In this document: piece after piece, positions 43,416-52,327 of the stretch
Position numbering within the stretch: the first letter of the stretch is position 1
How the letters are laid out: the number at the start of each line of letters is the position of its first letter
The notes under the pieces: model-generated
What the model was told of the DNA's origin: nothing
Seen by the model: only the letters and a program-made list of their open reading frames with translations
Databases searched by the model: none
Source: Deltaproteobacteria bacterium
GTDB taxonomy: Bacteria; Myxococcota; JACRCW01
Assembly (NCBI GenBank): GCA_016218805.1
Contig: JACRCW010000035.1
Span: 1 to 64,000 of the forward strand
Length of the DNA: 64,000 bases
Direction of reading: 5' to 3'
Program-made: the position numbers and the translations under genes

Positions 43416-44639
43416 ATGTGGACGTTTCTTTCCCTGGCCTTCCGCGGACTGGTGCGCAACCGGGGGCGCAGCCTGCTCACGCTGTTGGCCATCACCGTTG
43501 GGGTGGGCGTGGTGATCTTTGGCTCCGCGTTTGGTGAGGGCGTGGTGGACACCATGGTGCAGCAGGTGGTGAACGCGCGCGCGGGTGCGCTGCAGGTGCA
43601 CCGCAAGGGCTACATGGACAGCATGGATGCCGCGCCGTTGAAGCTGGACCTGCCGGATTCCGGCGCGGTGCTGGAGGCCACGCGGTCCACGCCGGGCGTG
43701 CGCGCCGTGACCCGGAGAATCCGCTTTGGCGGCATGCTCAACAACGGCACGCGCTCCTCCATGGTGATGGGTGCCGGGCTGGACCCGGTGGAGGAGTTTG
43801 CGGTGTGCCCGGACCGGCGCGCGGAGGTTCCGGAGACGGGCACGCACGTGCGGGCGGACGCGGACCACGGCGCCGTGCTGGGCGGCGAGCTGGCACGTTC
43901 CTACGGCGTCAAACCGGGGGACACGCTCACCGTGACGGCCGCGGGGCGCGAAGGCGCGGTGAACGCGCTGGATATTGACGTGGTGGGACTGACACGCGGT
44001 GCGGCCGCGTTGGAGAGCAAGCGCCAGCTGATGGTCCCACTGTCCCACGCGCAGGGCCTGCTGGGGATGCCCGGCCGCGTGACGGAATACGTCGTGGCGG
44101 TGGATGACCTGCGCCAGCTCCACGACGTGCAGGCGCGCCTGTCCGCGCGGCTGGGACCCGAGTACGAAGTGCACAGCTGGGAGCAGGTGATGCCGTTCCT
44201 GTACGGCACGGTGGGCCGCATGCGGATGATCCTCGGCGGCGTGTCGCTGGTGCTGTTTGTGATGGTGGTGTTTGGCGTGATCAACACCATGCTCATGAGC
44301 GTGTATGAACGCGTCCGCGAGATTGGCACCATGCTGGCGGTGGGGATGCGGCGCGGGCAGGTGCTGCGGTTGTTCCTGCTGGAGGCGGCGGCGCTCGGTC
44401 TGGTTGGCGGCGGGCTGGGCGCGGTGCTGGGGCTGGCGGCCACGCTGTATTACTCCGGTGCGGGAATCGTGATTTCGCCGCCGGGGTCCGTGGTGCAGCA
44501 GGTGGTCAGGCCGGAGGCCAGCCCCGCGGTGGCACTTGCGGCGGTGGCGGTGGCCATGGTTGGAGCGTTGCTGGCGGCGGCGTACCCCGCCGCGCGGGCG
44601 GCACGGATGAACCCGGTGGATGCGTTGCGGACGGTGTGA
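43416..44639 (+). CDS. ABC transporter permease, FtsX/MacB-LolE type (2)
   Basis: 407 residues from the ATG at 43416 (GAGGAGG upstream). Topology is the same as its neighbour: N-terminal TM (LLTLLAITVGVGVVIFGSAFG), periplasmic domain, FtsX core (MSVYERVREIGTMLAVGMRR) and three C-terminal helices. The two permeases look like paralogues and probably pair as LolC/LolE do. It is 28 bp before the LolA-like gene and in the same operon. Confidence 0.9.
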   Translation: MWTFLSLAFRGLVRNRGRSLLTLLAITVGVGVVIFGSAFGEGVVDTMVQQVVNARAGALQVHRKGYMDSMDAAPLKLDLPDSGAVLEATRSTPGVRAVTRRIRFGGMLNNGTRSSMVMGAGLDPVEEFAVCPDRRAEVPETGTHVRADADHGAVLGGELARSYGVKPGDTLTVTAAGREGAVNALDIDVVGLTRGAAALESKRQLMVPLSHAQGLLGMPGRVTEYVVAVDDLRQLHDVQARLSARLGPEYEVHSWEQVMPFLYGTVGRMRMILGGVSLVLFVMVVFGVINTMLMSVYERVREIGTMLAVGMRRGQVLRLFLLEAAALGLVGGGLGAVLGLAATLYYSGAGIVISPPGSVVQQVVRPEASPAVALAAVAVAMVGALLAAAYPAARAARMNPVDALRTV

Positions 44640-44667
44640 GAGCACCCGTCCGCGCCAGGAGGTTGAC

Positions 44668-45396
44668 ATGCGTTCAGCTTGGTCGGTGGCAGTGATGGTG
44701 GGGATGGCGGGACCGGCGCTGGCGGCGGAGCCTGACGCGGCCACGCTGCTCAGGCGGTACGACGAGGTGATGGGCCCGGCGTTCTTTGAGATGGACACCT
44801 CCATGACGGCGCACCGCGAGGACGGCAGCACGCGCACCTACAAGATGCGGGTCCTCAAGAGCGGCACGGAGAAACTGCGCGTGACGTTCAGCGAACCCAG
44901 TTCCGCCAAGGGCCAGGAGATGCTGCGCAACGGCGACAACCTGTGGCTGTATATGCCCAACCTCAAGCGCAGCGTGCGCATTGCCAGCCGGGACAGCTTC
45001 ATGGGCGGGGACTTCAACAACGCTGACGTGCTGCGCGTGAACTACGAGGCGGACTACACCGGCAAGCTCACCACGCCCTCCACCATCCCCAACACCTATC
45101 AGCTGGAACTCAAGGCCAAGGGCCCGCAGGTGGCTTATGACGTCATCAAACTGTGGATGACCGTGGAGGCCAAGCCGCTGCCGGTGCGCGGGGAGTTCTA
45201 CGCGTCCTCCGGCAAGATGCTACGCAGCGCGCAGTTCAGTGAGGTCAAGGACTTTGGCCAGCTCAAGCGCCCGGCGAAAATCATGATGCGCAACGAACTG
45301 GCCACGCAGCGCTACTCCGAGATGCTGCTGCACACCATGACCGTCAAGGACTCCATGAACCAGCAGCGGTTTGTGCTGGATGACCTGGGGAAGTGA
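44668..45396 (+). CDS. Periplasmic LolA-like outer-membrane lipoprotein-sorting protein
   Basis: 242 residues from the ATG at 44668, with AGGAGG upstream and a signal peptide (MVGMAGPALAA). The fold pattern fits the LolA-like 'outer membrane lipoprotein-sorting protein' family: FFEMDTSMTAHREDGSTRTYKMR, RVTFSEPSSAKGQEMLRNGDNLWLYMPNLKRSVRI and MRSAQFSEVKDF-type strands. It would carry a lipid or lipoprotein through the periplasm. It is encoded between the permeases and the barrel, with four bases to the next start, which fits a shuttle between them. Confidence 0.85.
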   Translation: MRSAWSVAVMVGMAGPALAAEPDAATLLRRYDEVMGPAFFEMDTSMTAHREDGSTRTYKMRVLKSGTEKLRVTFSEPSSAKGQEMLRNGDNLWLYMPNLKRSVRIASRDSFMGGDFNNADVLRVNYEADYTGKLTTPSTIPNTYQLELKAKGPQVAYDVIKLWMTVEAKPLPVRGEFYASSGKMLRSAQFSEVKDFGQLKRPAKIMMRNELATQRYSEMLLHTMTVKDSMNQQRFVLDDLGK

Positions 45397-45399
45397 GCC

Positions 45400-46968
45400 A
45401 TGCGGCGGACGCGCGTTTCCCTCACGGCGGGCGTGCTGGCGGCGGGCGGGCTGCTGGCCGCGGCGCCCGCGCGCGCGGAGATCACGTACAACGGCTACCT
45501 GTCTGAGCGCCTGCAGGTCACCGCCCCCATGGAGGGGGCGCCCATCTCCACGCGGGACCTCGCCATCCTGCAGTCACTGTCGGAGGCCAACCTGCAGGCG
45601 CGCTTCCGCGGGCTGGATGACAAGCTGACGGTGTACGCGGACCTGTCCGCGTTTGCATCGTTTGCAGGGGGATACGCAGACACGGACCCGGGGGATGGCC
45701 GGCTGCACTTTGTCCCCGAGCACGACGTGGCAAACTACCGCCCGCTGTTTGTCATCTCCGAGGCCTACGCGGGGTACGACTTCTTTGACCACCTCTCCGT
45801 GCTGGCGGGGAAGAAGCGCGTGGTCTGGGGCAGCGGCCAGGCGTGGAACCCGGCGGACATCATCAACCCGCCGCGGGATCCCACCGACCCCAACTTCCAG
45901 CGCGCGGGCACGTACATGCTGAAGGTGGACGCGCCCTTTGAGTTGTTCACGCTGTCCGCGCTGGTGGCGCCCAAGGCGCTCTACACCAACCACGGCATCC
46001 CGTATGCGTTCTTCATGTACCCCGGGCATGACCCGCAGGAGACGGAGAAGAACCCCACGGTGTTCCCCAGCCCGCGTGACGGGCAGATGCACTACGCGGT
46101 GGCGGCGCGGCTGTACGCGCTGATCCTCAACAGCGACCTCAACGCGTGGATCACGTACACCAACCGCTTCAACGACGACCTGGAGAACAAGCCGCGGGTG
46201 GCGTTCAGTTTTTCGCGCTATTTCTTTACGGACTATGAGTTCCACGTTGAGGCACTGGGCCAGCTGGGCAGCGCGCGCACGCACTTCACCAGCGAGTGCG
46301 TGGCGTCCGACGCGTCCGTGGTGGGCTGCCTCAGCTCCGGCACCGCGCTCGCCACGCAGAAGTACCGTGACAGCACGGACTTCTTCCCGCGCCTGCTGTT
46401 TGGCACGCGCGCCATGTTCAAGGACGAAAGCATCCTGAACCTGGAATACCTCTACCAGGCGGATGGCTACACGCCGGACGAGTTCCGCGACGCGATCCGT
46501 TTCCAGCAGCGCGTGGGCAACTTCACGCGTTCCGGGGCCAGCGTGCCCGCGGCTTCCGGGGGCGCGTCGTCGTCGGGTGGGCTGCCCACGCGCTTCTCAT
46601 TTGAGCCGCTGCGGCGCCACTACCTGCTGGTGAACTACCTCAAGTCGCAGATCATGGATGACTTTGCAGTGAACGTGACGTGGATTGCGGCGCTGGAGGA
46701 CGGGAGCAGTTCGCTCAACGGTTTTGCCACGTGGACGGCGCAGCAGTGGCTGACGTTATCCTTGTACGCGTTTCTGCCGCTGCCCTCGCCGGGGCACCTG
46801 TCCCGCATGCACCCGCGTGACCCCCTGGGGGAGCTGGCGCAGCGGCTGGGTGATGACTGGGGCACGCTGGTGCCGCTGGGCGCGGAGGCGGACGGGGACC
46901 GTTTTGGGGAATACGACGCATCGATCTTCCGGGGACGGGTGGTGCTGGAGACCCGGATCTTCTTCTGA
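45400..46968 (+). CDS. Outer-membrane beta-barrel protein of the ABC/LolA-like operon
   Basis: 522 residues with a signal peptide (SLTAGVLAAGGLLAAAPARA). Alternating aromatic/polar strands (FDHLSVLAGKKRVVWGSGQAWNP; YFFTDYEFHVEALGQLG; FAVNVTWIAALEDGSSS) end in RVVLETRIFF, with a C-terminal Phe typical of BAM substrates. The N-terminal strand pattern ITYNGYLSERL is typical of large porin-like, DUF1302-type barrels. It could be the outer-membrane acceptor or exit for the substrate carried by the LolA-like protein. It starts four bases after that gene's stop. Confidence 0.8.
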   Translation: MRRTRVSLTAGVLAAGGLLAAAPARAEITYNGYLSERLQVTAPMEGAPISTRDLAILQSLSEANLQARFRGLDDKLTVYADLSAFASFAGGYADTDPGDGRLHFVPEHDVANYRPLFVISEAYAGYDFFDHLSVLAGKKRVVWGSGQAWNPADIINPPRDPTDPNFQRAGTYMLKVDAPFELFTLSALVAPKALYTNHGIPYAFFMYPGHDPQETEKNPTVFPSPRDGQMHYAVAARLYALILNSDLNAWITYTNRFNDDLENKPRVAFSFSRYFFTDYEFHVEALGQLGSARTHFTSECVASDASVVGCLSSGTALATQKYRDSTDFFPRLLFGTRAMFKDESILNLEYLYQADGYTPDEFRDAIRFQQRVGNFTRSGASVPAASGGASSSGGLPTRFSFEPLRRHYLLVNYLKSQIMDDFAVNVTWIAALEDGSSSLNGFATWTAQQWLTLSLYAFLPLPSPGHLSRMHPRDPLGELAQRLGDDWGTLVPLGAEADGDRFGEYDASIFRGRVVLETRIFF

Positions 46969-46981
46969 CTGGAGGCGGGCC

Positions 46982-47677
46982 ATGCCGCTGATTCAACTCA
47001 AGGACGTGCACAAGGAGTACCTGCTCGGCGAAAACGTGGTCCACGCGCTCAAGGGCGTGGACATGTCGGTCGAAAAGGGAGAGTTCACCGTCGTGACGGG
47101 CCCGTCCGGCAGCGGCAAGAGCACGCTGCTGAACATCATCGGGTGCCTGGACCGCCTGACGCGCGGTTCGTACAAGTTGGAGGATCAGGAGGTGGGCCAG
47201 ACGGATTTTGATGAACTGGCCGACGTGCGGAACCACAAGATCGGTTTCATCTTTCAGTCCTTCAATCTCATCCCGGTGCTGGACGTATTGGAGAACGTGG
47301 AGTTCCCCTGCCTCATCCGTTCCAAGCCGGAACCGCGCAAGGTCATCCGCGAGCGTGCGCGCCAGGTGGCGGAGGACGTGGGCTTGGGTTCCGTGGTGCA
47401 CCACCGCCCGGACCAACTGTCCGGTGGGCAGCGGCAGCGTGTGGCCATTGCGCGCGCGCTGGTGACGCACCCATCGCTGGTGCTGGCGGACGAGCCCACG
47501 GCAAACCTGGACTCCGTGACAAGCAATCAGATCATTGACCTGATGTTGAAGTTGAATGCGGACAAGGGCGTGACGTTCCTGTTCTCCACGCATGACCCGC
47601 GGGTGACCAAACATGCGCGCCGGGTGTTGTCCATCAGCGACGGGAAGGTCAGCGAGGGCGCGAACGATTCCCATTGA
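46982..47677 (+). CDS. ABC transporter ATPase (LolD/MacB N-terminal type)
   Basis: 231 residues from the ATG at 46982. The full nucleotide-binding set is present: Walker [11 protein letters not shown]-loop FIFQSFNLI, signature LSGGQRQRV, Walker [14 protein letters not shown] and H-loop [23 protein letters not shown] and the 'DEPTANLDS' block are those of the LolD/MacB/FtsE group. It powers the two FtsX-type permeases upstream. It is the last gene of the TetR-linked operon and converges on the zinc-ribbon gene with a 45-bp gap. Confidence 0.93.
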   Translation: MPLIQLKDVHKEYLLGENVVHALKGVDMSVEKGEFTVVTGPSGSGKSTLLNIIGCLDRLTRGSYKLEDQEVGQTDFDELADVRNHKIGFIFQSFNLIPVLDVLENVEFPCLIRSKPEPRKVIRERARQVAEDVGLGSVVHHRPDQLSGGQRQRVAIARALVTHPSLVLADEPTANLDSVTSNQIIDLMLKLNADKGVTFLFSTHDPRVTKHARRVLSISDGKVSEGANDSH

Positions 47678-47722
47678 GGAGGAGCCGGTCACCCACCCAT
47701 CCGGCGCCCACTCCGTCTTGCC

Positions 47723-48163
47723 TCACCCAGGCGCGGGCGCACCGCGGCCGAACACGAGCACCTTGGGTCCGTCCTTGAACAGGACCTCCGCCTTGTTCCC
47801 CTCCTTGATCGCCGTCACCAGGCCCAGCCCAAACGTGGGGTGGTCCACCACCTGTTCCAGCGCCAGCACGGCGGAGGGCGCATAGCGGACGTTCTTGGAG
47901 AAATCCCGGTTCTTCATGAGCCGGTCAAAGTCGCTTTCGCGCACCAGGCCGGCGCGTCCGGGCCGGGCAGGCTCACTGGGCTCTCTGCGCGGGCGCGGTG
48001 TTCCGTCGGGTGAGCGGTACACGCGTTCGGTGTGGCACGTGTTGCAGTGGACGCGGGCGGGGACACCGCGCCGGGGGTCCATGGCCAGGATGGTGTGGGC
48101 CAGCAGCAGCTGGCACTTGGTGCAGAACACATCGCATTCACCACCCACCTTGAAGCTTGCCAC
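47723..48163 (-). CDS. Zinc-ribbon plus CarD-like domain protein
   Basis: 146 residues. The N-terminal half has two CxxC knuckles (C14-C17 and C40-C43; CTKC and CNTC), a zinc ribbon. A charged linker leads to a C-terminal segment (VDHPTFGLGLVTAIKEGNKAEVLFKDG) that resembles the CarD/CdnL RNA-polymerase-interacting beta fold. Such a combination suggests a transcription-associated protein. It is the last gene of a five-gene run (52197 to 47723); the start is 12 bp after the MoxR stop. Function unproven. Confidence 0.75.
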   Translation of the reverse strand: MASFKVGGECDVFCTKCQLLLAHTILAMDPRRGVPARVHCNTCHTERVYRSPDGTPRPRREPSEPARPGRAGLVRESDFDRLMKNRDFSKNVRYAPSAVLALEQVVDHPTFGLGLVTAIKEGNKAEVLFKDGPKVLVFGRGAPAPG

Positions 48164-48175
48164 GCATTCCTCCGT

Positions 48176-49114
48176 TCAGCTGCCCGCATCCGCTGCAGCG
48201 CGGGCCAGGGCGGGGGTCTCGGCCGCAGCGCGGGACACATCCGCCTGGTGCTTCAGTATCACGTGCAGGGTGTCCGCAATGGTGGCTTCGTCCAGCGCGG
48301 GGGCGCCCAGCGCGAGGAGTGCGCGCGCCCAGTCCAGCGTTTCACTGACGGCGGGCGGCTTGCGCAGGTCCAGCGCGCGGAGCTTGTGGATGGCGTTGAC
48401 CACGGATTGACACAGGCGCGCGGGCGCGTCCGGCATGCGCGTGCGGAGGATGGCCAGCTCGCGTTCGCGGGTGGGGTAGTCAATGTAAAGGTGCAGGCAG
48501 CGGCGCTTGAGCGCGTCGGACAATTCGCGCGCGTTGTTGGACGTGAGGATGACCTGCGGGCGTTGCACGGCGCTGATGGTTCCCAGCTCAGGCACGCTGA
48601 TGGTGAAGTCAGACAGCACTTCCAGCAGGAACGCCTCAAACTCCGGGTCCGCCTTGTCTATTTCATCCACCAGCAGCAGCACCGGCTGGGGCGAGGTGAT
48701 GGCGGCCATCAGCGGGCGCGGCAGCAGGAAACGGCGGGAGAAGAACACGTCCTCTTCGCGGCCAATGGCATCCGCCGCGTCCCGCAGCGTGCGGGCGGCG
48801 CCCACCACGTCCTGGATCTTGTCCCGCAGCAGCTGCGTGTACAGCAGCTGCTTGCCGTACTCCCACTCGTACAGGGCCTTCTGCTCGTCGAGCCCCTCGT
48901 AGCACTGCAGGCGGATGAGCCCCAGGCCCTGTACGGTGGCCAGCGCGCGCGCGAGTTCGGTCTTGCCCACGCCGGCGGGTCCCTCCACCAGGATGGGTTT
49001 CCCCAGCGCCACCGACAGGTACGCGGTGAGCGCAATGGACCGGTCCGCGACATACCCGGCCGCACCCAGGCGCGCCTGGGCGTCCGCCACGTCACGCAGC
49101 AGTTCCACGGTCAC
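48176..49114 (-). CDS. MoxR-family AAA+ ATPase
   Basis: 312 residues from a GTG that overlaps the upstream stop (GTGA). Walker A LVEGPAGVGKTELARA, Walker B LLLVDEIDKAD and sensor LTSNNARELSDALKRRC are all intact. The family acts as chaperone for metal-cofactor insertion or complex assembly, usually next to a von Willebrand factor A (CoxE-type) gene. None is here; instead the neighbours are lipoproteins and an FAD protein. The client is therefore unknown. Confidence 0.9.
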   Translation of the reverse strand: MTVELLRDVADAQARLGAAGYVADRSIALTAYLSVALGKPILVEGPAGVGKTELARALATVQGLGLIRLQCYEGLDEQKALYEWEYGKQLLYTQLLRDKIQDVVGAARTLRDAADAIGREEDVFFSRRFLLPRPLMAAITSPQPVLLLVDEIDKADPEFEAFLLEVLSDFTISVPELGTISAVQRPQVILTSNNARELSDALKRRCLHLYIDYPTRERELAILRTRMPDAPARLCQSVVNAIHKLRALDLRKPPAVSETLDWARALLALGAPALDEATIADTLHVILKHQADVSRAAAETPALARAAADAGS

Positions 49115-49644
49115 GGTGCGCCTTCCAGGCAGCGCTGCATGAGCGCCGCGAGCACGCCTCCCACGTCACCCTGCGGGGGCACGGTCGCATTCCTCCCGTC
49201 CGTCACCAAGCTCACGGTGCGCCCGTCCGTGTCCACGGCGGACAGCGTGGTGGTGCCAATGTCCGGGATGTTGCCGGGGCGCGGGGCCGGCCGGGCGGTG
49301 AACGTAGCGTCCTTCACCAGTGCGTCCCGCAGCGCCTGCTTGTCGGCCGCGGACAGTGCCCCCGTGTGCGTCACCGCGGTCCCGTCAACAGGGACGCGCG
49401 TGCACCGGACGGTGTCATCCTGCATCACGTCCAACCGGTGCAGCTTGTGCGGCCCGTACGCGCCGCGCTCGTCCAGGGAGACCCAGGCGCCGGCGGCCAG
49501 GCCCGGCGCGGGCAGGTTCTCCGCCGCCCTCCCCGCGGCGGGAGCGGTGCTCTCCGACGACGATTGGGGCGCCTTCTCCGCGCCCTTCTCCGACGCGCAC
49601 GCCAGCGACAACACCACCACCGCCCATCCCGCGTTCCGCTTCAT
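49111..49644 (-). CDS. Predicted lipoprotein of the MoxR gene run
   Basis: 177 residues from the ATG at 49644. The signal ends in LSLACAS, so it should be lipidated at Cys. The mature protein starts with an Ala/Ser/Glu-rich linker, then a compact domain (GAWVSLDERGAYGPHKLHRLDV; DDTVRCTRVPVDG; LSAVDTDGRTVSLVTDGRNA). No family recognised. Both ends overlap neighbours: ATGA with the FAD gene and GTGA with moxR, so translation is coupled. Confidence 0.75.
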   Translation of the reverse strand: MKRNAGWAVVVLSLACASEKGAEKAPQSSSESTAPAAGRAAENLPAPGLAAGAWVSLDERGAYGPHKLHRLDVMQDDTVRCTRVPVDGTAVTHTGALSAADKQALRDALVKDATFTARPAPRPGNIPDIGTTTLSAVDTDGRTVSLVTDGRNATVPPQGDVGGVLAALMQRCLEGAP

Positions 49645-51104
49645 CGCAACCCCTGCGCGGCCTCGCCGCCGGTCCCGCCGAACAGCGGCCGCCTGGAAAG
49701 GAACTTCTCGGCGCGCTGCGCCACCGCGTGGCCCGCCCACAGCTCGCCCTCCACGCCCAGCGCCGGTGCCACATCGCGGCCCGCGCGGAAGAAATGCTTG
49801 ATGCCCCCGTCGGTGCCGCGGCCGCCCAGCGCCATGGGTTCGTCCGGGCCGGCGTACAGCGCGGGTGCCAGGCGCGCGGTGTCCTCCGTGGTGCGCAGCT
49901 CCGCCACCACGTGGCGGCGGGTGAACGGCAGCAGGCGTTCCAGGCGGGTCACCAGGCGTTCCACGGCCGCCTGGAGCTGCATGGGGTCACAGATGACGGA
50001 CGCGCTCACCACGGCCAGCGCGGGCACCGGCTTGCGCGTGTCCGCGGCCAGCGGCGCGCGCAGGCAGCCCAGCAGCGCCACGCCGCCGCCCGGCTGGTCA
50101 TCCTCCGCGGCCAACAGCGCGCGCGCGCCCAGCCCCGGGGGAAGCCCCGCGCGCCGCACCACCCAGCTGACGCCCGCGCGGATGCGCGCGGGACGCGCCA
50201 GCCCGCCCACGGCGTCCAGCCTGGCGGCGTACTTCTCGGGTGAGATGCGGTCGCGCACGTCGCGAGACAGCGTCGCGTCCACCACCACGCGCGCGCTGAG
50301 CGCGTCGTTGCGCCCGGACAGGCGCACTTCGGACACGCGCCCGCCGTCCACCACAAACGCGGCCGCGTGCTCATCATGGATCACGTCCGTGCCGCGCTGC
50401 CGCGCCGCCTCCAGCAGCTGGTTGCGCAACGTGCGGCGGAACCCCAGCGGGCTGACGTGCACGCCCGCCACCAGCGCGCGCAGCAGCCGCTGCTGGAACA
50501 CGGCGGGCGTTTGTGAGGACGCGGACAGGAATGCCAGGCCCCCGTGCAGTGCGTCCGCCAGCCAGCCCTGGCTGGGCGGGAGCGCCAGCGTGGGAACGTG
50601 CTCACCGCGCACGCCGTCACGCCACGCGCCGCGGACGCGCCGGGTGGCAAAGAACCCGTCCACCGCCATCGCGTCATGGTGATCCACCAGGGCCTGCACG
50701 GCGTCCTCGCTGCCATCCCGGTTGGACAGGGACGCCTGCACGGCCTCCGCCGCCTCGCCGCACTCCCGCCGCAGGTCACGCAGGCGCCGTTCAGCGTCCA
50801 GGAACACGTCCAGGCGGTGGGCGGGGTGCAGCACCTGGAAACCGCCGTCCGCCACGGGCAGCACCCGCTTGAGGTCCTGCCGCTGGCCCAGCGCCTCCAG
50901 GGGCGCCATGGCGCGGGACAGGGATTCCAGCGCCGGGCAGAAGTCATCCGGCGGCGGCACCACCACACCGGCGGCTACCATGTCGTCGCATTCGTCGTCG
51001 TCCAGGACCACCACGCGGCGGCCCGCGCGGGCGCACACGGCGGCGGTGACGGCTCCCGCGAGCTCGCCGCCTACCACCAGCACGTCCGTGTGACGGATCG
51101 CCAT
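49641..51104 (-). CDS. FAD-dependent oxidoreductase-like protein
   Basis: 487 residues from the ATG at 51104. The N-terminal dinucleotide fold is HTDVLVVGGELAGAVTA, a variant glycine motif (GGELAG rather than GGGxAG), followed by VVVLDDDE. There is a central insertion (residues about 50-220) that is not typical of well-known families, then a Rossmann return (GRNDALSARVVVDATLSRDV). This may be a flavoprotein that has diverged, perhaps inactive. The position between a TPR lipoprotein (25 bp upstream) and a lipoprotein (overlap) suggests an envelope-associated task. Confidence 0.7.
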   Translation of the reverse strand: MAIRHTDVLVVGGELAGAVTAAVCARAGRRVVVLDDDECDDMVAAGVVVPPPDDFCPALESLSRAMAPLEALGQRQDLKRVLPVADGGFQVLHPAHRLDVFLDAERRLRDLRRECGEAAEAVQASLSNRDGSEDAVQALVDHHDAMAVDGFFATRRVRGAWRDGVRGEHVPTLALPPSQGWLADALHGGLAFLSASSQTPAVFQQRLLRALVAGVHVSPLGFRRTLRNQLLEAARQRGTDVIHDEHAAAFVVDGGRVSEVRLSGRNDALSARVVVDATLSRDVRDRISPEKYAARLDAVGGLARPARIRAGVSWVVRRAGLPPGLGARALLAAEDDQPGGGVALLGCLRAPLAADTRKPVPALAVVSASVICDPMQLQAAVERLVTRLERLLPFTRRHVVAELRTTEDTARLAPALYAGPDEPMALGGRGTDGGIKHFFRAGRDVAPALGVEGELWAGHAVAQRAEKFLSRRPLFGGTGGEAAQGLR

Positions 51105-51129
51105 CGGGACCGCCTCGCGCCTGACCGGT

Positions 51130-52197
51130 TCAGTTGCCCCCGCCCATGTTCTCCGCCATGGCCGCGCGCTGCTCCAGGCGGTTCTGCCTCGCGTATTCGG
51201 GGTCCATGCGGATGAGATCGCGCCACGTGGCCGCGGCCTGTTTCCCGTCGCCGCCCAGCATGTACGCCATGCCCAGGAAGTGCCACGCCGGGCTGAAGCG
51301 CGGGTTGCGCTTGATGACCTCGCCGTACTTCTTGATGGCCGCCGGGCCCTCGCCCATCTGCACCATGGCGCGCGCCTGCACCACCTGCATCTCGTCGTCG
51401 GTGGGCAGCGCCTGCAGCACCACCTCCGCAGCCTCGCGCGCGTCAAAGTACCGCTGCTCGTCAATGGCATCCAGCGCCTCGGCGCGTTTGCGGTCCAGCG
51501 GCTTGGCGTCCTTGGGAAGCGCCGGCACGCGGGTGCCCTTGCGCGCGGCCGCAGGCGCCGTCCCGCCCGCCGGCGGGGCCTCGGCGCGCTCCTCGGCGGC
51601 GGCGCGCTCCGGGCGCCCCAGGGTGATCTCGCCGCGCTCCGCCTTGCGGACCTGCTCCAGCTCGCTGCGGATCTCCGCCGCGCGCGGATGGGTGGGCGCC
51701 AGCTCCAGGAACTTCTCCCACGCTTCGCGCGCGCGCTTGAGCGCGTCCTTGTCCTGCGGCCGCGCGTTCAGCACGATGGCGCCGACAAAGAACAGCGCGT
51801 CCACGTCGTTGGGCACGCTGGCCAGCGCCGCCTCCTGCATCTTGGCGGCCTCGTCCGGGTTGCCCAGCATGAACAGGCAGACCCCCAGCATCTTGGCGGC
51901 TTCCGCATCGCTGGGGCGCTGGTCCAGGGCCTGGCGGAAGTGCGTGGCAGCCTCGGGGTAGCGCTCGTTGTCGTAATAGAGCTTGCCCAGCGCCACCAGC
52001 AGCCGCGCGTCCTTGGGGGCGGCCTTGAGCTGCGCCTGCATGTCATCCACGCGGCGCATCAGGTCCGCGCTCTCGCCGTCAGACGGCGCACCGCGCTGCA
52101 CCGGGTCTGCCGCCCGGCCCACCGGGGGCGGCCCCTGGCAGGCCACCGCGGCCAGGACGGGAACGGACATCACGACGACACGGAAACCCTGGCGCAT
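51130..52197 (-). CDS. TPR-repeat lipoprotein
   Basis: 355 residues from the ATG at 52197, with a lipobox (PVLAAVAC). TPR units follow: LLVALGKLYYDNERYPEAATHFRQAL, AAKMLGVCLFMLGNPDEAA and, after a Pro/Ala linker, AWHFLGMAYMLGGDGKQAAATW. It is an outer- or inner-membrane-anchored scaffold for protein contacts. It heads the five-gene run and is divergent from the hydrolase, with 130 bp between starts. Confidence 0.85.
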   Translation of the reverse strand: MRQGFRVVVMSVPVLAAVACQGPPPVGRAADPVQRGAPSDGESADLMRRVDDMQAQLKAAPKDARLLVALGKLYYDNERYPEAATHFRQALDQRPSDAEAAKMLGVCLFMLGNPDEAAKMQEAALASVPNDVDALFFVGAIVLNARPQDKDALKRAREAWEKFLELAPTHPRAAEIRSELEQVRKAERGEITLGRPERAAAEERAEAPPAGGTAPAAARKGTRVPALPKDAKPLDRKRAEALDAIDEQRYFDAREAAEVVLQALPTDDEMQVVQARAMVQMGEGPAAIKKYGEVIKRNPRFSPAWHFLGMAYMLGGDGKQAAATWRDLIRMDPEYARQNRLEQRAAMAENMGGGN

Positions 52198-52327
52198 GCT
52201 GAAGACTCCGCGGGGAGCCCATGAGGGCCCGGCCCGGCGGTGCTTGTAGAGAAGAACCACGCCGTAGACAAAGGGCCCTTGCGGTCAGGGCCCCGTCGGG
52301 ACGACAAGAGCTGGCCTGGAGGTCACC

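Noticed and set aside
52271..52280. Palindrome AAGGGCCCTT between TPR and hydrolase genes
   Set aside because: Ten bases of mostly GC; expected often enough in this composition, and no second copy supports it.
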